From: Blastococcus sp. PRF04-17
GTDB taxonomy: Bacteria; Actinomycetota; Actinomycetes; Mycobacteriales; Geodermatophilaceae
Length of the DNA: 64,000 nt
Direction: 5' to 3'
Assembly: GCF_023016265.1 (NCBI RefSeq)
Contig: NZ_CP095412.1
Location: forward strand, 2,790,001-2,854,000
Of the stretch, positions 9,234-17,163 are shown piece after piece. The first letter of the stretch is position 1. Every line of letters begins with the position of its first letter. Both the position numbers and the translations under genes were made by a program. The notes below the pieces were generated by a model that was given only the letters and a program-made list of their open reading frames with translations, was not told the origin of the DNA and ran no database searches.

Positions 9234-10874
9234 ATGGGCCGCCACGCCGATCCCACGTCCTCGCGCCGTCCGGCGCCCGTCGTCCTGATCGCCGCCGGCA
9301 TCGCCGCCCTGCTGGTGGCCGGTGGGCTCGCCTGGTGGCTGGCCGGATCCGGCGGTGGCGGGTGCGAGACCCGGCAGACCGTCGCCGTGACCGTCACGCC
9401 GGAGCTCGAACAGGTGGCCACCGGTCTGCTGGCCGAGCCCATCGAGCTCGACGACGGCACCTGCGCCGTGGCCGACGTCGTCGCCCAGCAGCCGCTGCAG
9501 ACCGTCGGTGACCTGGGCGCGCTCGACGCCGACGCCCTGCCCGCCGTCTGGGTGCCCGACTCGTCGCTGTGGCCGGCCCGGCTGAGCGGCGTCCCGCTGG
9601 AGGCCGACGGGTCCATGGGGTCCTCCCCCGTCGTCCTGGCCACCAGCGCGGCGGTGGCCGACGCCCTGGGCTGGACCGAGACGGCGCCCGGCTGGGGTGA
9701 GGCGCTGACCTCCGGCCGCCCGCTGGCGGTGCCGGACCTGGCGACGAGCGCGGAAGGGCTGGCGGCGCTCGCGGCCGTGCGCAGCGCGCTGGGGGGCGGC
9801 CCCGAGGCGGACAACGCCGTCGTCCAGGCGGTGCTGGCGGCCCAGCGCGGGCCGTCGCTCTCCTCCGCGGACGGTCTGCGGGCCGGCAGCGAAGGTGGGG
9901 AGGACGCCCCGCTGGTGCCGGTCAGCGAGCAGGAGGTGTTCGCGAACAACCGGGACGCCGAGGATTCCTCGCTGGTCGCGGTCTATCCGGCGGAGGGTTC
10001 CCCGGTGCTGGACTACCCCGTGCTGCGGGTCGGCTCCCCGTCCGGCGACCGGACCGCCGCCGTGGACGCCGTGGTGGGGGCGCTGACCTCCGAGGCCGCC
10101 CGCGCCGCCGCGCTCGAGGCCGGCTTCCGGGGCGCCGACGGCGCCGCGCCCGCGGACGCGGGAGAGGCGACCGGCATCAGCGCCGACACCCCGGCGACGC
10201 TCGAGCTCGACCCCGCGGCCGTGCAGTCGCTGGTCGAGCAGCTCTCCGCGCTCGCGGCGCCGTCGCGGATCCTCACCGTGTTCGACGTGTCCACCTCGAT
10301 GGAGGCATCGGTCGGCAACGGAACGCGGGCCACGCTCGCCCGGGACGCCGCCCGGGCGACGCTGACCCTGGTCCCGGACGACTTCGCCCTCGGGCTCTGG
10401 GTGTTCGCCTACCGGCTGGAGGGCGACCGGGACTGGGCCGAGCTGGTGCCCACCCGGGAGCTCGCCGCCGACGCGGACGGGACCACCCAGCGGGCGGCGC
10501 TCGACGAGCAGCTGCTGACCATCCCCGACCGGCTCACGCCGGGGGGCACCGGGCTGTACGACACGACGCTGGCCGCCGTCCGTGCGGCGCGGCAGGACTA
10601 CGACCCGTCCGCGGTCAACAGCGTCCTCGTGGTGACCGACGGCACGAACGAGGACGACGCCGCGGGGCTCACCCTGGACGGGCTGCTGGCCTCCCTCGGG
10701 GAGGAGGCCGACCCGGAGCGCCCGGTGAAGGTCATCGGGGTGGCGCTGGGCCCGGACGCCGACCTGGCGTCCCTGGAGCGGATCGCCGAGGCGACCGGCG
10801 GGGCGGCCTACTCGGCGGTCGACCCCGCCGACCTGCAGACGGTGCTCTTCGACGCCCTCCGGCAACGCCGATGA
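9234..10874 (+). CDS. Membrane-anchored VWA-domain protein with solute-binding-like region
   Basis: A 546-residue predicted extracellular protein. Residues about 14-37 form an N-terminal membrane anchor (VVLIAAGIAALLVAGGLAWW). The next 280 residues resemble an extracellular solute-binding-like domain. From about residue 345 a von Willebrand A domain begins, with the metal-site motif DVSTS and a later VTDGTNED. VWA domains bind protein ligands through a divalent ion, so a role in surface interaction or metal-dependent assembly is plausible; the exact function is unknown. It stands alone after the SDR gene and ends 6 bases before an inverted repeat shared with the convergent heptose operon. Confidence 0.8.
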   Translation: MGRHADPTSSRRPAPVVLIAAGIAALLVAGGLAWWLAGSGGGGCETRQTVAVTVTPELEQVATGLLAEPIELDDGTCAVADVVAQQPLQTVGDLGALDADALPAVWVPDSSLWPARLSGVPLEADGSMGSSPVVLATSAAVADALGWTETAPGWGEALTSGRPLAVPDLATSAEGLAALAAVRSALGGGPEADNAVVQAVLAAQRGPSLSSADGLRAGSEGGEDAPLVPVSEQEVFANNRDAEDSSLVAVYPAEGSPVLDYPVLRVGSPSGDRTAAVDAVVGALTSEAARAAALEAGFRGADGAAPADAGEATGISADTPATLELDPAAVQSLVEQLSALAAPSRILTVFDVSTSMEASVGNGTRATLARDAARATLTLVPDDFALGLWVFAYRLEGDRDWAELVPTRELAADADGTTQRAALDEQLLTIPDRLTPGGTGLYDTTLAAVRAARQDYDPSAVNSVLVVTDGTNEDDAAGLTLDGLLASLGEEADPERPVKVIGVALGPDADLASLERIAEATGGAAYSAVDPADLQTVLFDALRQRR

Positions 10875-10880
10875 CCGGTT

Positions 10881-10938
10881 CCCGCTTTCTGTACCGAAAG
10901 CGGGGATGCCGCGCTCAGCATTCGGTACAGAAAGCGGG
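10881..10938. terminator. Large inverted repeat between convergent genes
   Basis: CCCGCTTTCTGTACCGAA (10881-10898) is exactly inverted as TTCGGTACAGAAAGCGGG (10921-10938). Inside the first arm a second, competing hairpin exists: CCCGCTTTC (10881-10889) pairs with GAAAGCGGG (10896-10904) around a 6-base loop. The element begins 6 bases after the VWA stop codon, and its right arm forms the last codons of the convergent glycosyltransferase. A bidirectional terminator is the simplest reading. Confidence 0.6.
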
Positions 10939-11853
10939 GAGGAGGGTGTCGAGGGCGGTCAGGACCTCGTCGACCGTGATGCGGGCCAGCGCCGGGTCGA
11001 GTTCGGTGCCCCAGGGGTCGCCGGTGCCGTCGCCGTGCCAGAGGACGACGTGTTGCGGACGGCTCGGCGGCCCCCACATCGCCGGCGACACCGGCCCGAA
11101 CAGCACCACCGACGGACGGCGGTAGGCGGTGGCCAGGTGGGCGACGCCGGTGTCCCCGCTGACCACCACGCGGGCGGCGGCGACGGTCGCGGCGAGCTCG
11201 AGTGACGACGTCCGGCCCGCGAGCACGGCGTCCTCGCCGAGCCCGGCCGCGGTGGCGACGGTGCGGGCGAGCTCGATCTCGGACGGACCGCCGGTGATCC
11301 GGACGTCCAGCCCGCCCTCGGCCAGGTGGCGGGCCACGGCGGCGAACCGCTCGGCCGGCCATCGGCGACCGGGGAACGCCGCGCCGGGATGCACCACGGC
11401 CGCCTCGGTCACCGGGGGCGGGACCGAGGGCACGGCGAGGTCCAGTGCGTCGGGGTCGGCGTCAACGCCCAGGCCCTCCGAGACCAGCCGGCACCACCGC
11501 CGGACCTCGTGCTCGTCGGCGTACCACCGCGGCCCCGGATAGCCCGGGCTGTCGAAGGTGAGCAGGCGCGCGGGCCGCAGGCCGGCGACCACCACGTGCG
11601 ACTCCGGGCCCTTGCCGTGCAGGTCGACGGCGAGGTCGGGCGGCGGGCGGTCCCAGTCCAGCGGCTCGAGCTCCCGGGCCGGCAGCACCTCGTCGACGGC
11701 GTCGATCAGCCGGGCCAGCGGCTCCAGGGCGGAGGTCGTGGCCAGCACGAGGTGGTGGTCGGGCACCGCCGTGCGCACCGCGCGGATCGCCGGCACGCCG
11801 GTCAGCAGGTCGCCGAGCCCCAGCGGCCGGAGCAGGACGGCTGACCTCTTCAC
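10915..11853 (-). CDS. Glycosyltransferase family 9 (heptosyltransferase-like)
   Basis: A 312-residue GT9 protein, the family of ADP-heptose:LPS heptosyltransferases. The start is GTG 11853, sharing GTGA with the upstream hldE stop; longer frames are read-through of hldE in another frame. Typical GT9 features are LLRPLGLGDLLTGVPAIRAV at the N-terminus, VVHPGAAFPGRRWP for the nucleotide-sugar domain, and SGDTGVAHLATAYRRPSVVLFGP with the family Asp and His. As the last gene of the heptose operon it most likely transfers a heptose onto a cell-envelope glycan. Its acceptor is unknown, since actinobacteria lack lipid A core. Confidence 0.88.
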   Translation of the reverse strand: MKRSAVLLRPLGLGDLLTGVPAIRAVRTAVPDHHLVLATTSALEPLARLIDAVDEVLPARELEPLDWDRPPPDLAVDLHGKGPESHVVVAGLRPARLLTFDSPGYPGPRWYADEHEVRRWCRLVSEGLGVDADPDALDLAVPSVPPPVTEAAVVHPGAAFPGRRWPAERFAAVARHLAEGGLDVRITGGPSEIELARTVATAAGLGEDAVLAGRTSSLELAATVAAARVVVSGDTGVAHLATAYRRPSVVLFGPVSPAMWGPPSRPQHVVLWHGDGTGDPWGTELDPALARITVDEVLTALDTLLPAFCTEC

Positions 11854-13232
11854 ACCCGGGAGCGCTCGACCAGGGCGGTCGTCGAGTGCCCGTCGAGGTA
11901 GGGCAGCACGACCGCCTGGCCGCCCCATCGGCGCAGCACCGCCGCCTCGGGCAGGTCGGCCCCGGCGTAGTCGCCGCCCTTCGCCCAGACGTCGGGGCGC
12001 AGCCGGTCGAGCACCTCGGCCGGGGTGTCCTCCTCGAACACGACGACCGCGTCGACGAACTCCAGCGCCTCCAGCACCCGCGCCCGGTCCGGCGCGGTGA
12101 CCAGCGGTCGCGACGGGCCCTTGAGCCGGCGCACCGAGTCGTCGGAGTTGATGCACACGATCAGGCAGTCGCCGAGCCCGCGGGCCGCGCGCAGCGTCGC
12201 CACGTGCCCCGGGTGCAGCAGGTCGAAGCAGCCGCCGGTGGCCACGACCGTCCCGCCGACCGCCCGCACGCGGGCGATGACGGCGTCCGCCCCCGGCTCG
12301 GCCACCACGTCCGGCTCGGGGTACACCTCCACCTCCCAGGCCGACGCCCCGCCGCGCGCGACGAACGCCGACGCGGCGGCCACCGCCACCGACACGGCCT
12401 CGCCGGTCACCGCGCCGTCGGCCAGGGCCAGCGCGGCGGCCGCGGCGAAGGAGTCGCCCGCCCCGCACGGGTCGCCGCCGGTCACCGGCACCGCCGGCAC
12501 CACCATCGGCGCGCCCTCGCCGTAGGAGAGCAGCGCGCCCCGCGAGCCGAGAGTGATGGCCACCGCACCCACGCCCCACCGCCGGATGAGCGACTCCGCG
12601 CGGGCACCGACCGCGGCCAGCCCCGAGGCGTCGGCCGGCACGTCGGTCGCCACCCGGGCCGCCTCCGCGCCGTTCGGGGTCACCAGCCGGACGCCCCGCA
12701 CCGGGTCGGCGCCGCGGGGGTGGGGGTCCCAGACCACCGGGCCCCGCGCCGAGGACAGCGCCGCCCGCACGTCGGGCGCCGCCGTCGTCCCCCGGCCGTA
12801 GTCGGCCACCAGCACGGCGGCCGCGTCGCGGATCACCGCGGCGGCCTCCTCCGGCAGCGGGCCGAACACCGCCGACGCACCGCCGCTGTCCAGGCGGACC
12901 ACCGAGTGGTCCCCCACCCGCACCCGCTGCTTGACCGCTGTGCCGCCCGACGCGGGGATCGCGACCAGCCGCACCCGCCCGTCGAGCAGCGAACGCAGCC
13001 GCGCGGCGCCCTCGTCGGTGTCGATCGGCGCCACGAGCACGACCTCGCGGGAGGTGGCCGCGGCGGCGATGACCGCGGCCAGAGCCGCGCCGCCGGGGCG
13101 CTCGCGCCGTTCGACGTCCTCCACGACCGGCACGGGCGCGTCCGGGGTGAGCCGGGACGCCGTGCCGACCAGGTCGACGTCGAGCAGCGCGTCGCCGACG
13201 ACGACGATCGCTCTCCCACCCACCCGCTTCAC
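11850..13232 (-). CDS. hldE: Bifunctional D-glycero-beta-D-manno-heptose-7-phosphate kinase / 1-phosphate adenylyltransferase
   Basis: A 460-residue fusion catalysing the kinase and nucleotidyl-transfer steps to ADP-heptose. Residues 1-305 are a PfkB/ribokinase domain with GGDPCGAGDSF (catalytic Asp260). Residues about 325-460 are a cytidylyltransferase-like RfaE domain with GGCFDLLHPGHV (HPGH 340-343) and the later WAKGGDY. Start is GTG 13232, overlapping the gmhA stop by 4 bases (GTGA). The domain order is that of Gram-negative HldE. Together with GmhA and the GmhB domain in the same operon it completes the route from sedoheptulose-7-phosphate to ADP-D-glycero-D-manno-heptose. Confidence 0.92.
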   Translation of the reverse strand: MKRVGGRAIVVVGDALLDVDLVGTASRLTPDAPVPVVEDVERRERPGGAALAAVIAAAATSREVVLVAPIDTDEGAARLRSLLDGRVRLVAIPASGGTAVKQRVRVGDHSVVRLDSGGASAVFGPLPEEAAAVIRDAAAVLVADYGRGTTAAPDVRAALSSARGPVVWDPHPRGADPVRGVRLVTPNGAEAARVATDVPADASGLAAVGARAESLIRRWGVGAVAITLGSRGALLSYGEGAPMVVPAVPVTGGDPCGAGDSFAAAAALALADGAVTGEAVSVAVAAASAFVARGGASAWEVEVYPEPDVVAEPGADAVIARVRAVGGTVVATGGCFDLLHPGHVATLRAARGLGDCLIVCINSDDSVRRLKGPSRPLVTAPDRARVLEALEFVDAVVVFEEDTPAEVLDRLRPDVWAKGGDYAGADLPEAAVLRRWGGQAVVLPYLDGHSTTALVERSRV

Positions 13233-13912
13233 CGCGCGGCCCCGAGCGTCGGACCCGAGGCCACGCGGGCGGGCTCGGCGAGCACGGCGGCGTCGAAGGC
13301 CGCGCAGATCAGGTGCAGCGCGACGAGGTGGCACTCCTGCACGGTGGCCGTCCACGGCGAGTCGATGCAGACCGCGTCGTCGGCGGCCGCGGCGAGCGGA
13401 TTCGGCTCCGGCCCGGTCAGCGCCAGCACGGTGATGCCGTTCTCGCGGGCCCGCCGGGCGGCGGCGACCGCATTGGGCGACCGTCCCGACGTCGAGAGCA
13501 GCACCAGCACGTCGCCGTCGCGTCCGTGCGCCTCGACCTGCCGGGCGAACAGCTCGTCGGCCGGGTAGTCGTTGGCGATCGCGGTCAGCGACGAGGTCTC
13601 GGCGGTCAGGCAGATCGCCGAGAACGGCGGCCGGTCGGCGCGGTAGCGGCCGACCAGCTCGGCGGTCAGGTGCTGCGCCTGCGCCGCGCTGCCGCCGTTG
13701 CCGGCGGCGAGCAGCCGGCCGCGCGCCGGGCCGCAGAGCACGTCGGCCAGCAGCGACCCCCACCGGTCGAGGGTGCCGAGCTGCCCGGTCAGCGACTGCA
13801 GGGCCGCGCGGAGCGACGCGACGTGGTCGGCGCCGGTCAGGTGGGTGCAGGAGCCGGGGGACGGCACGTCCGCGACGGTGTTCTCGAAGAAGCTGTGCGG
13901 CGGGATGCTCAT
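13229..13912 (-). CDS. gmhA: Phosphoheptose isomerase (SIS domain)
   Basis: A 227-residue SIS-domain isomerase converting sedoheptulose-7-phosphate to heptose-7-phosphate. ATG 13912 is chosen because GGAGG lies 7 bases upstream; a GTG at 13963 would add 17 residues. GmhA landmarks are AAGNGGSAAQAQHLTAELVG, LTAIANDY and LSTSGRSPN for the sugar-phosphate site, with a later ECHLVALHLICAAFD zinc-ligand region. It follows the GT4 gene and overlaps hldE by GTGA, so the heptose enzymes are produced together. Confidence 0.93.
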   Translation of the reverse strand: MSIPPHSFFENTVADVPSPGSCTHLTGADHVASLRAALQSLTGQLGTLDRWGSLLADVLCGPARGRLLAAGNGGSAAQAQHLTAELVGRYRADRPPFSAICLTAETSSLTAIANDYPADELFARQVEAHGRDGDVLVLLSTSGRSPNAVAAARRARENGITVLALTGPEPNPLAAAADDAVCIDSPWTATVQECHLVALHLICAAFDAAVLAEPARVASGPTLGAAR

Positions 13913-13964
13913 CGACGCACCTCCGGTGTAGGAGCGGAACGGCTTCGCCATGCTGTCGGGCACA

Positions 13965-15179
13965 TCACCTGGCGGCCTCCACGAGGCGGCGGTCGCGCAG
14001 GACCTGCCGGTAGACGGATTCGGTGTCGGCGACGACGCGGCTCCACCGGTAGCGGGCGCGGGCCCGCTTGATGCCGGCGGCGCCGTAGGCGGCGCGCCGT
14101 TCGTCGTCGGCGAGCAGCGCGGCCAGCACCTCGCCCAGTCGCGCCGGGTCGCGGGGTGGGACCAGCTCGCCGGTGACGCCGTCGACGACGCTGTCCTGCA
14201 GGCCGCCGACCGCGGTGGCGACGACGGGGCGACCGCAGGCCATGGCCTCGAGCGGGGTGATGCCGAACGGCTCGTACCAGGGCACGGCGAGCACGACGTC
14301 GGCCGAGCGCACCCAGGCCGGGACGTCGGCCCGCGCCACCGACCCGGCGAAGACCAGCCGGTCGGCGACGCCCACCGCCGTGGCGATCGCCCGCAGCCGC
14401 CGCACCTCGGGGTCGGCGTCGATCGCGTCGCGGGACGGGCCGCCCACCACGACCAGCTCGGCGTCGGGCACCGCCGCGAGCGCCCGCACGGCGTCGTCCT
14501 GGCCCTTGCGCTCGACCAGTCGGCCCAGCACCAGGAGCCGCTTGCGCTCGCCGCGCGGAGCCACCGGTCCCCGGGGCGTGAAGACGGCGGTGTCGACGCC
14601 GCACGGCACGATCGAGACGCGATCGGTGGTCAGGCCCAGCCGCCGCAGCTCGAACACCTCGTCCGAGCAGGTGGCGACCACGTGGGCGACGTCGCGGCAC
14701 AGCCCGCGCTCGAGGTCGATCCGCTCCGCGGGCGAGGTGTCGGCGGCGCCCTGGTGCCGGCGCTTGACCGAGCCGAGCGCGTGGAACGTCTGCAGCACGG
14801 GCACGGGCGTCAGCAGACTGGCCGAGGCCTCGACCGACGCCAGCCCGCTCATCCAGAAGTGCGCGTGCACCACGTCCGGGCGCACCGCCGCCCACGAGTG
14901 CCGGAGCACCCGGGCGAAGGCCGGCATGTGCGGCAGGAGCTCGTCCTTGGGCAGCTCCCGCGGCGGCCCGGCGGTGACGTGCACGACGTTGTAGCCGTCC
15001 TGCACCACCACGCGCTCGGGCAGCGACTCGTCGTCCCGGCGGGTGTGCACGGTGACCTCGTGGCCCCGCTGCGCCAGCCCGGCGGCCAGGGCCGCGACGT
15101 GCACGTTCTGTCCGCCGGCGTCGACGCCGCCGATCGCGGCGAGGGGGCTGGCGTGCTCGCTGACCAGGTCGATCCTCAC
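13965..15179 (-). CDS. Glycosyltransferase family 4
   Basis: A 404-residue GT-B fold enzyme. GTG 15179 is the start and overlaps the preceding gene by GTGA. The N-terminal domain shows the retaining GT4 pattern GGVDAGGQNVHVAALA, and HAHFWMSGLAS is the acceptor-side loop. The C-terminal donor domain has LVLGRLVERKGQDDAV and the EPFGITPLEAMACG motif with its ExxxxxxxE pair. The opening resembles sucrose-phosphate synthase/MshA-like GT4 enzymes. Within the heptose operon it probably adds another sugar to the same glycan; donor and acceptor cannot be told from sequence. Confidence 0.9.
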   Translation of the reverse strand: MRIDLVSEHASPLAAIGGVDAGGQNVHVAALAAGLAQRGHEVTVHTRRDDESLPERVVVQDGYNVVHVTAGPPRELPKDELLPHMPAFARVLRHSWAAVRPDVVHAHFWMSGLASVEASASLLTPVPVLQTFHALGSVKRRHQGAADTSPAERIDLERGLCRDVAHVVATCSDEVFELRRLGLTTDRVSIVPCGVDTAVFTPRGPVAPRGERKRLLVLGRLVERKGQDDAVRALAAVPDAELVVVGGPSRDAIDADPEVRRLRAIATAVGVADRLVFAGSVARADVPAWVRSADVVLAVPWYEPFGITPLEAMACGRPVVATAVGGLQDSVVDGVTGELVPPRDPARLGEVLAALLADDERRAAYGAAGIKRARARYRWSRVVADTESVYRQVLRDRRLVEAAR

Positions 15180-16156
15180 CGACCCACCTCCCCGAGGAGG
15201 GCGTCCCAGTCGCCCAGGAAGCGGTCCAGCCCGTAGCGGTCCAGGGCGGCGGCCCGTGCCGCCTTGCCGGCCAGCCGGGCGGCGTCCTCGTCGTGCAGGA
15301 ACTCGGCGACGGCGGCCCAGAGCCGGTCCGGACGGGTGGCCAGCACCCCGGCCTCGGCCGGCACCGCCTCGACGACCTCGGTGGTGGCCAGGGCGACGAC
15401 CGGCATGCCCAGGTGCATGGCCTCCAGCAGCGACAGGCCGAGCGAGGTCCACCGCACCGGGTGCACGTACACCCGGCGGCGGGCCAGTTCGGCGTGCATG
15501 GCGGCCTGCGGCGGATCGTCGAACAGGACCACCCGCGCCGGGTCGAGGCCGTACCGCTCGTGCAGCCCCGCCAGCCCCATGCCGAACACGTCGACCGGCG
15601 CGACGGCCGCGAGGCCCGGCAGCAGGTCCGCGCCGACCGTGCGCCCCCGGCGGACCGGCTCGTTGGTGACGACGGCCGCCCGCGCGAGCTCGCCGGTGTA
15701 GCGCTCCCCCGGGTCGACGATGCCGTGCTCGATGACGGTGGTGGGCGCCCGGCCGTTGTCGTAGAACAGCTCGTTGAAGTGCGTGACGTGCGCGATCGGG
15801 ATGTCGCCGCGGTCGGCCAGCGGGTGGCGGGTGTGCGGCACCGGCCCGTCGCCGGGTTCGAGCCCGGGCGCGTTGTGCTCGAGGAAGACGGCCGGCAGGT
15901 CGCGGCCCGGCTCACGGCCCAGCCAGTCGCGCACCAGCTCCAGGTCACGGGTGCGCTGGAGGACGACGACGTCGACGTCCTCGTCGCGCAGCTGCTCGGG
16001 CGTCACCTCGCGGGCGGAGTCCGGCCAGTCCCAGGTGCGCGCCCGGCCCAGCCCGTCGGGCCCGCGATCCGGGGTGACCGGGATCAGGTACTCGTGCCGC
16101 CCCTGGACGAACGCCGTCGTCCAGGAGCCGTGCACGTGCCAGATCAGGACCTTCAC
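15176..16156 (-). CDS. Glycosyltransferase (GT4-like) of heptose operon
   Basis: A 326-residue protein starting at GTG 16156 and joined to both neighbours by GTGA overlaps. It begins VKVLIWHVHGSWTTAFVQG, a form seen in actinobacterial glycosyltransferases next to heptose genes. The C-terminal half contains VYVHPVRWTSLGLSLLEAMH, a recognisable GT4 donor-binding ExxxxxxxE-type region, followed by MPVVALATTEVVEAVP. The N-terminal domain is more divergent and I could not name a specific donor. It probably acts in the cytoplasm on a lipid- or protein-linked acceptor. Confidence 0.78.
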   Translation of the reverse strand: MKVLIWHVHGSWTTAFVQGRHEYLIPVTPDRGPDGLGRARTWDWPDSAREVTPEQLRDEDVDVVVLQRTRDLELVRDWLGREPGRDLPAVFLEHNAPGLEPGDGPVPHTRHPLADRGDIPIAHVTHFNELFYDNGRAPTTVIEHGIVDPGERYTGELARAAVVTNEPVRRGRTVGADLLPGLAAVAPVDVFGMGLAGLHERYGLDPARVVLFDDPPQAAMHAELARRRVYVHPVRWTSLGLSLLEAMHLGMPVVALATTEVVEAVPAEAGVLATRPDRLWAAVAEFLHDEDAARLAGKAARAAALDRYGLDRFLGDWDALLGEVGR

Positions 16157-17163
16157 GTGCTCACCAGCTTCTCGACGGCGGCGACGACGTCGGCGGGGCT
16201 GACCGACGACAGGCAGGGATGGCCGGGCACCGGGCACTCCCGTGCCCGTGATCCGGCGCACGGCGCGGACTGGTCGCCGAGCAGCACCGTCGGCACGCCG
16301 TAGGGCGCCCACCGCTGCGCGGGCACGACCGGTGCGAACAGCGACACGACGGGGGTGCCGACGGCGGCGGCCAGGTGCGCCGGCCCGGTGTTGCCGACGA
16401 CGACGGCGGCCGCCCCGTCCAGCAGGGCGGCCATCTCGCGCAGCGTGGTCGCCCCGCCCAGGTCGACGCCGCGGGCGCCGGCCACGGCGGCGGTCAGCTC
16501 GCGTTCGCCCGGCCCGCCGGTGACCAGCACCCGGTGGCCGGCGGCGGAGAGCTCCTCGACCGCCGCGGCGCAGAGCCCTGCGGGCCACGCGCGGGCGGGC
16601 ACCGAGGCACCGGGGTGGAGCACGACGTAGCCCGGCTCGTGCGGGAGCGGGGGCAGCGGGCGACGCACGGACAGCCGGCCGTCGTCCCCCTCGGGCAGCT
16701 CGAACCCGGCTGCGCGGGCCAGCGACAGCGCCCGCTCCGGCTCGGGGAGGTCGTCTCCGACCCGATGGCGGACGTCGAGCAGCGAACCGGGGTAGTCCAC
16801 GCTGATCGCCGAGATGCGGGGCACGCCGGCCAGCCGCAGCGCCAGTGCCAGCGGGAGGGGCGACTGGTGGAACGACGTGGAGATCACGGCCTCGTCGGGC
16901 GCGAGCGCACTGACCCGGCCGGTGAGGTCGGCCAGAGCTCCGGCGTCCACGGGTGGCGGATCGCCGAGGATCCACGGACAGGCCCAGGTCCAGACCTCGT
17001 CGACGCCCGGCAGCAGCTCCGCCGCGTCGGCACCGGCGGGCCCGGCGAGGAAGACGACCCGGTCGGCGCCGGCGGCGACGGCCCGCACCAGCGGACCCTG
17101 CAGCAGCACGTCGCCGGCGTTGTCGAGGCGGGCGACGAGCACGGTCCGCGGGCGGCTCACCAT
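16153..17163 (-). CDS. Glycosyltransferase family 9
   Basis: A second GT9 heptosyltransferase-like protein, 336 residues. ATG 17163 and GTG 17160 are adjacent in-frame starts (ATGGTGA); the GTG would give the operon's usual 4-base overlap. Typical motifs are TVLVARLDNAGDVLLQGPLV, VVLHPGASVPARAWP, and VGNTGPAHLAAAVGTPVVSLF. A C-terminal cluster with Cys residues (CAGSRARECPVPGHPC) is a common GT9 tail. Two GT9 enzymes in one operon suggest that more than one heptose, or one heptose and another sugar, is added. Confidence 0.88.
   Translation of the reverse strand: MVSRPRTVLVARLDNAGDVLLQGPLVRAVAAGADRVVFLAGPAGADAAELLPGVDEVWTWACPWILGDPPPVDAGALADLTGRVSALAPDEAVISTSFHQSPLPLALALRLAGVPRISAISVDYPGSLLDVRHRVGDDLPEPERALSLARAAGFELPEGDDGRLSVRRPLPPLPHEPGYVVLHPGASVPARAWPAGLCAAAVEELSAAGHRVLVTGGPGERELTAAVAGARGVDLGGATTLREMAALLDGAAAVVVGNTGPAHLAAAVGTPVVSLFAPVVPAQRWAPYGVPTVLLGDQSAPCAGSRARECPVPGHPCLSSVSPADVVAAVEKLVST

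Noticed and set aside
8505-10865. 786-codon minus-strand open frame
   Set aside because: Antisense to the SDR and VWA genes; no recognisable domain and an unusual Gly/Arg/Val composition.
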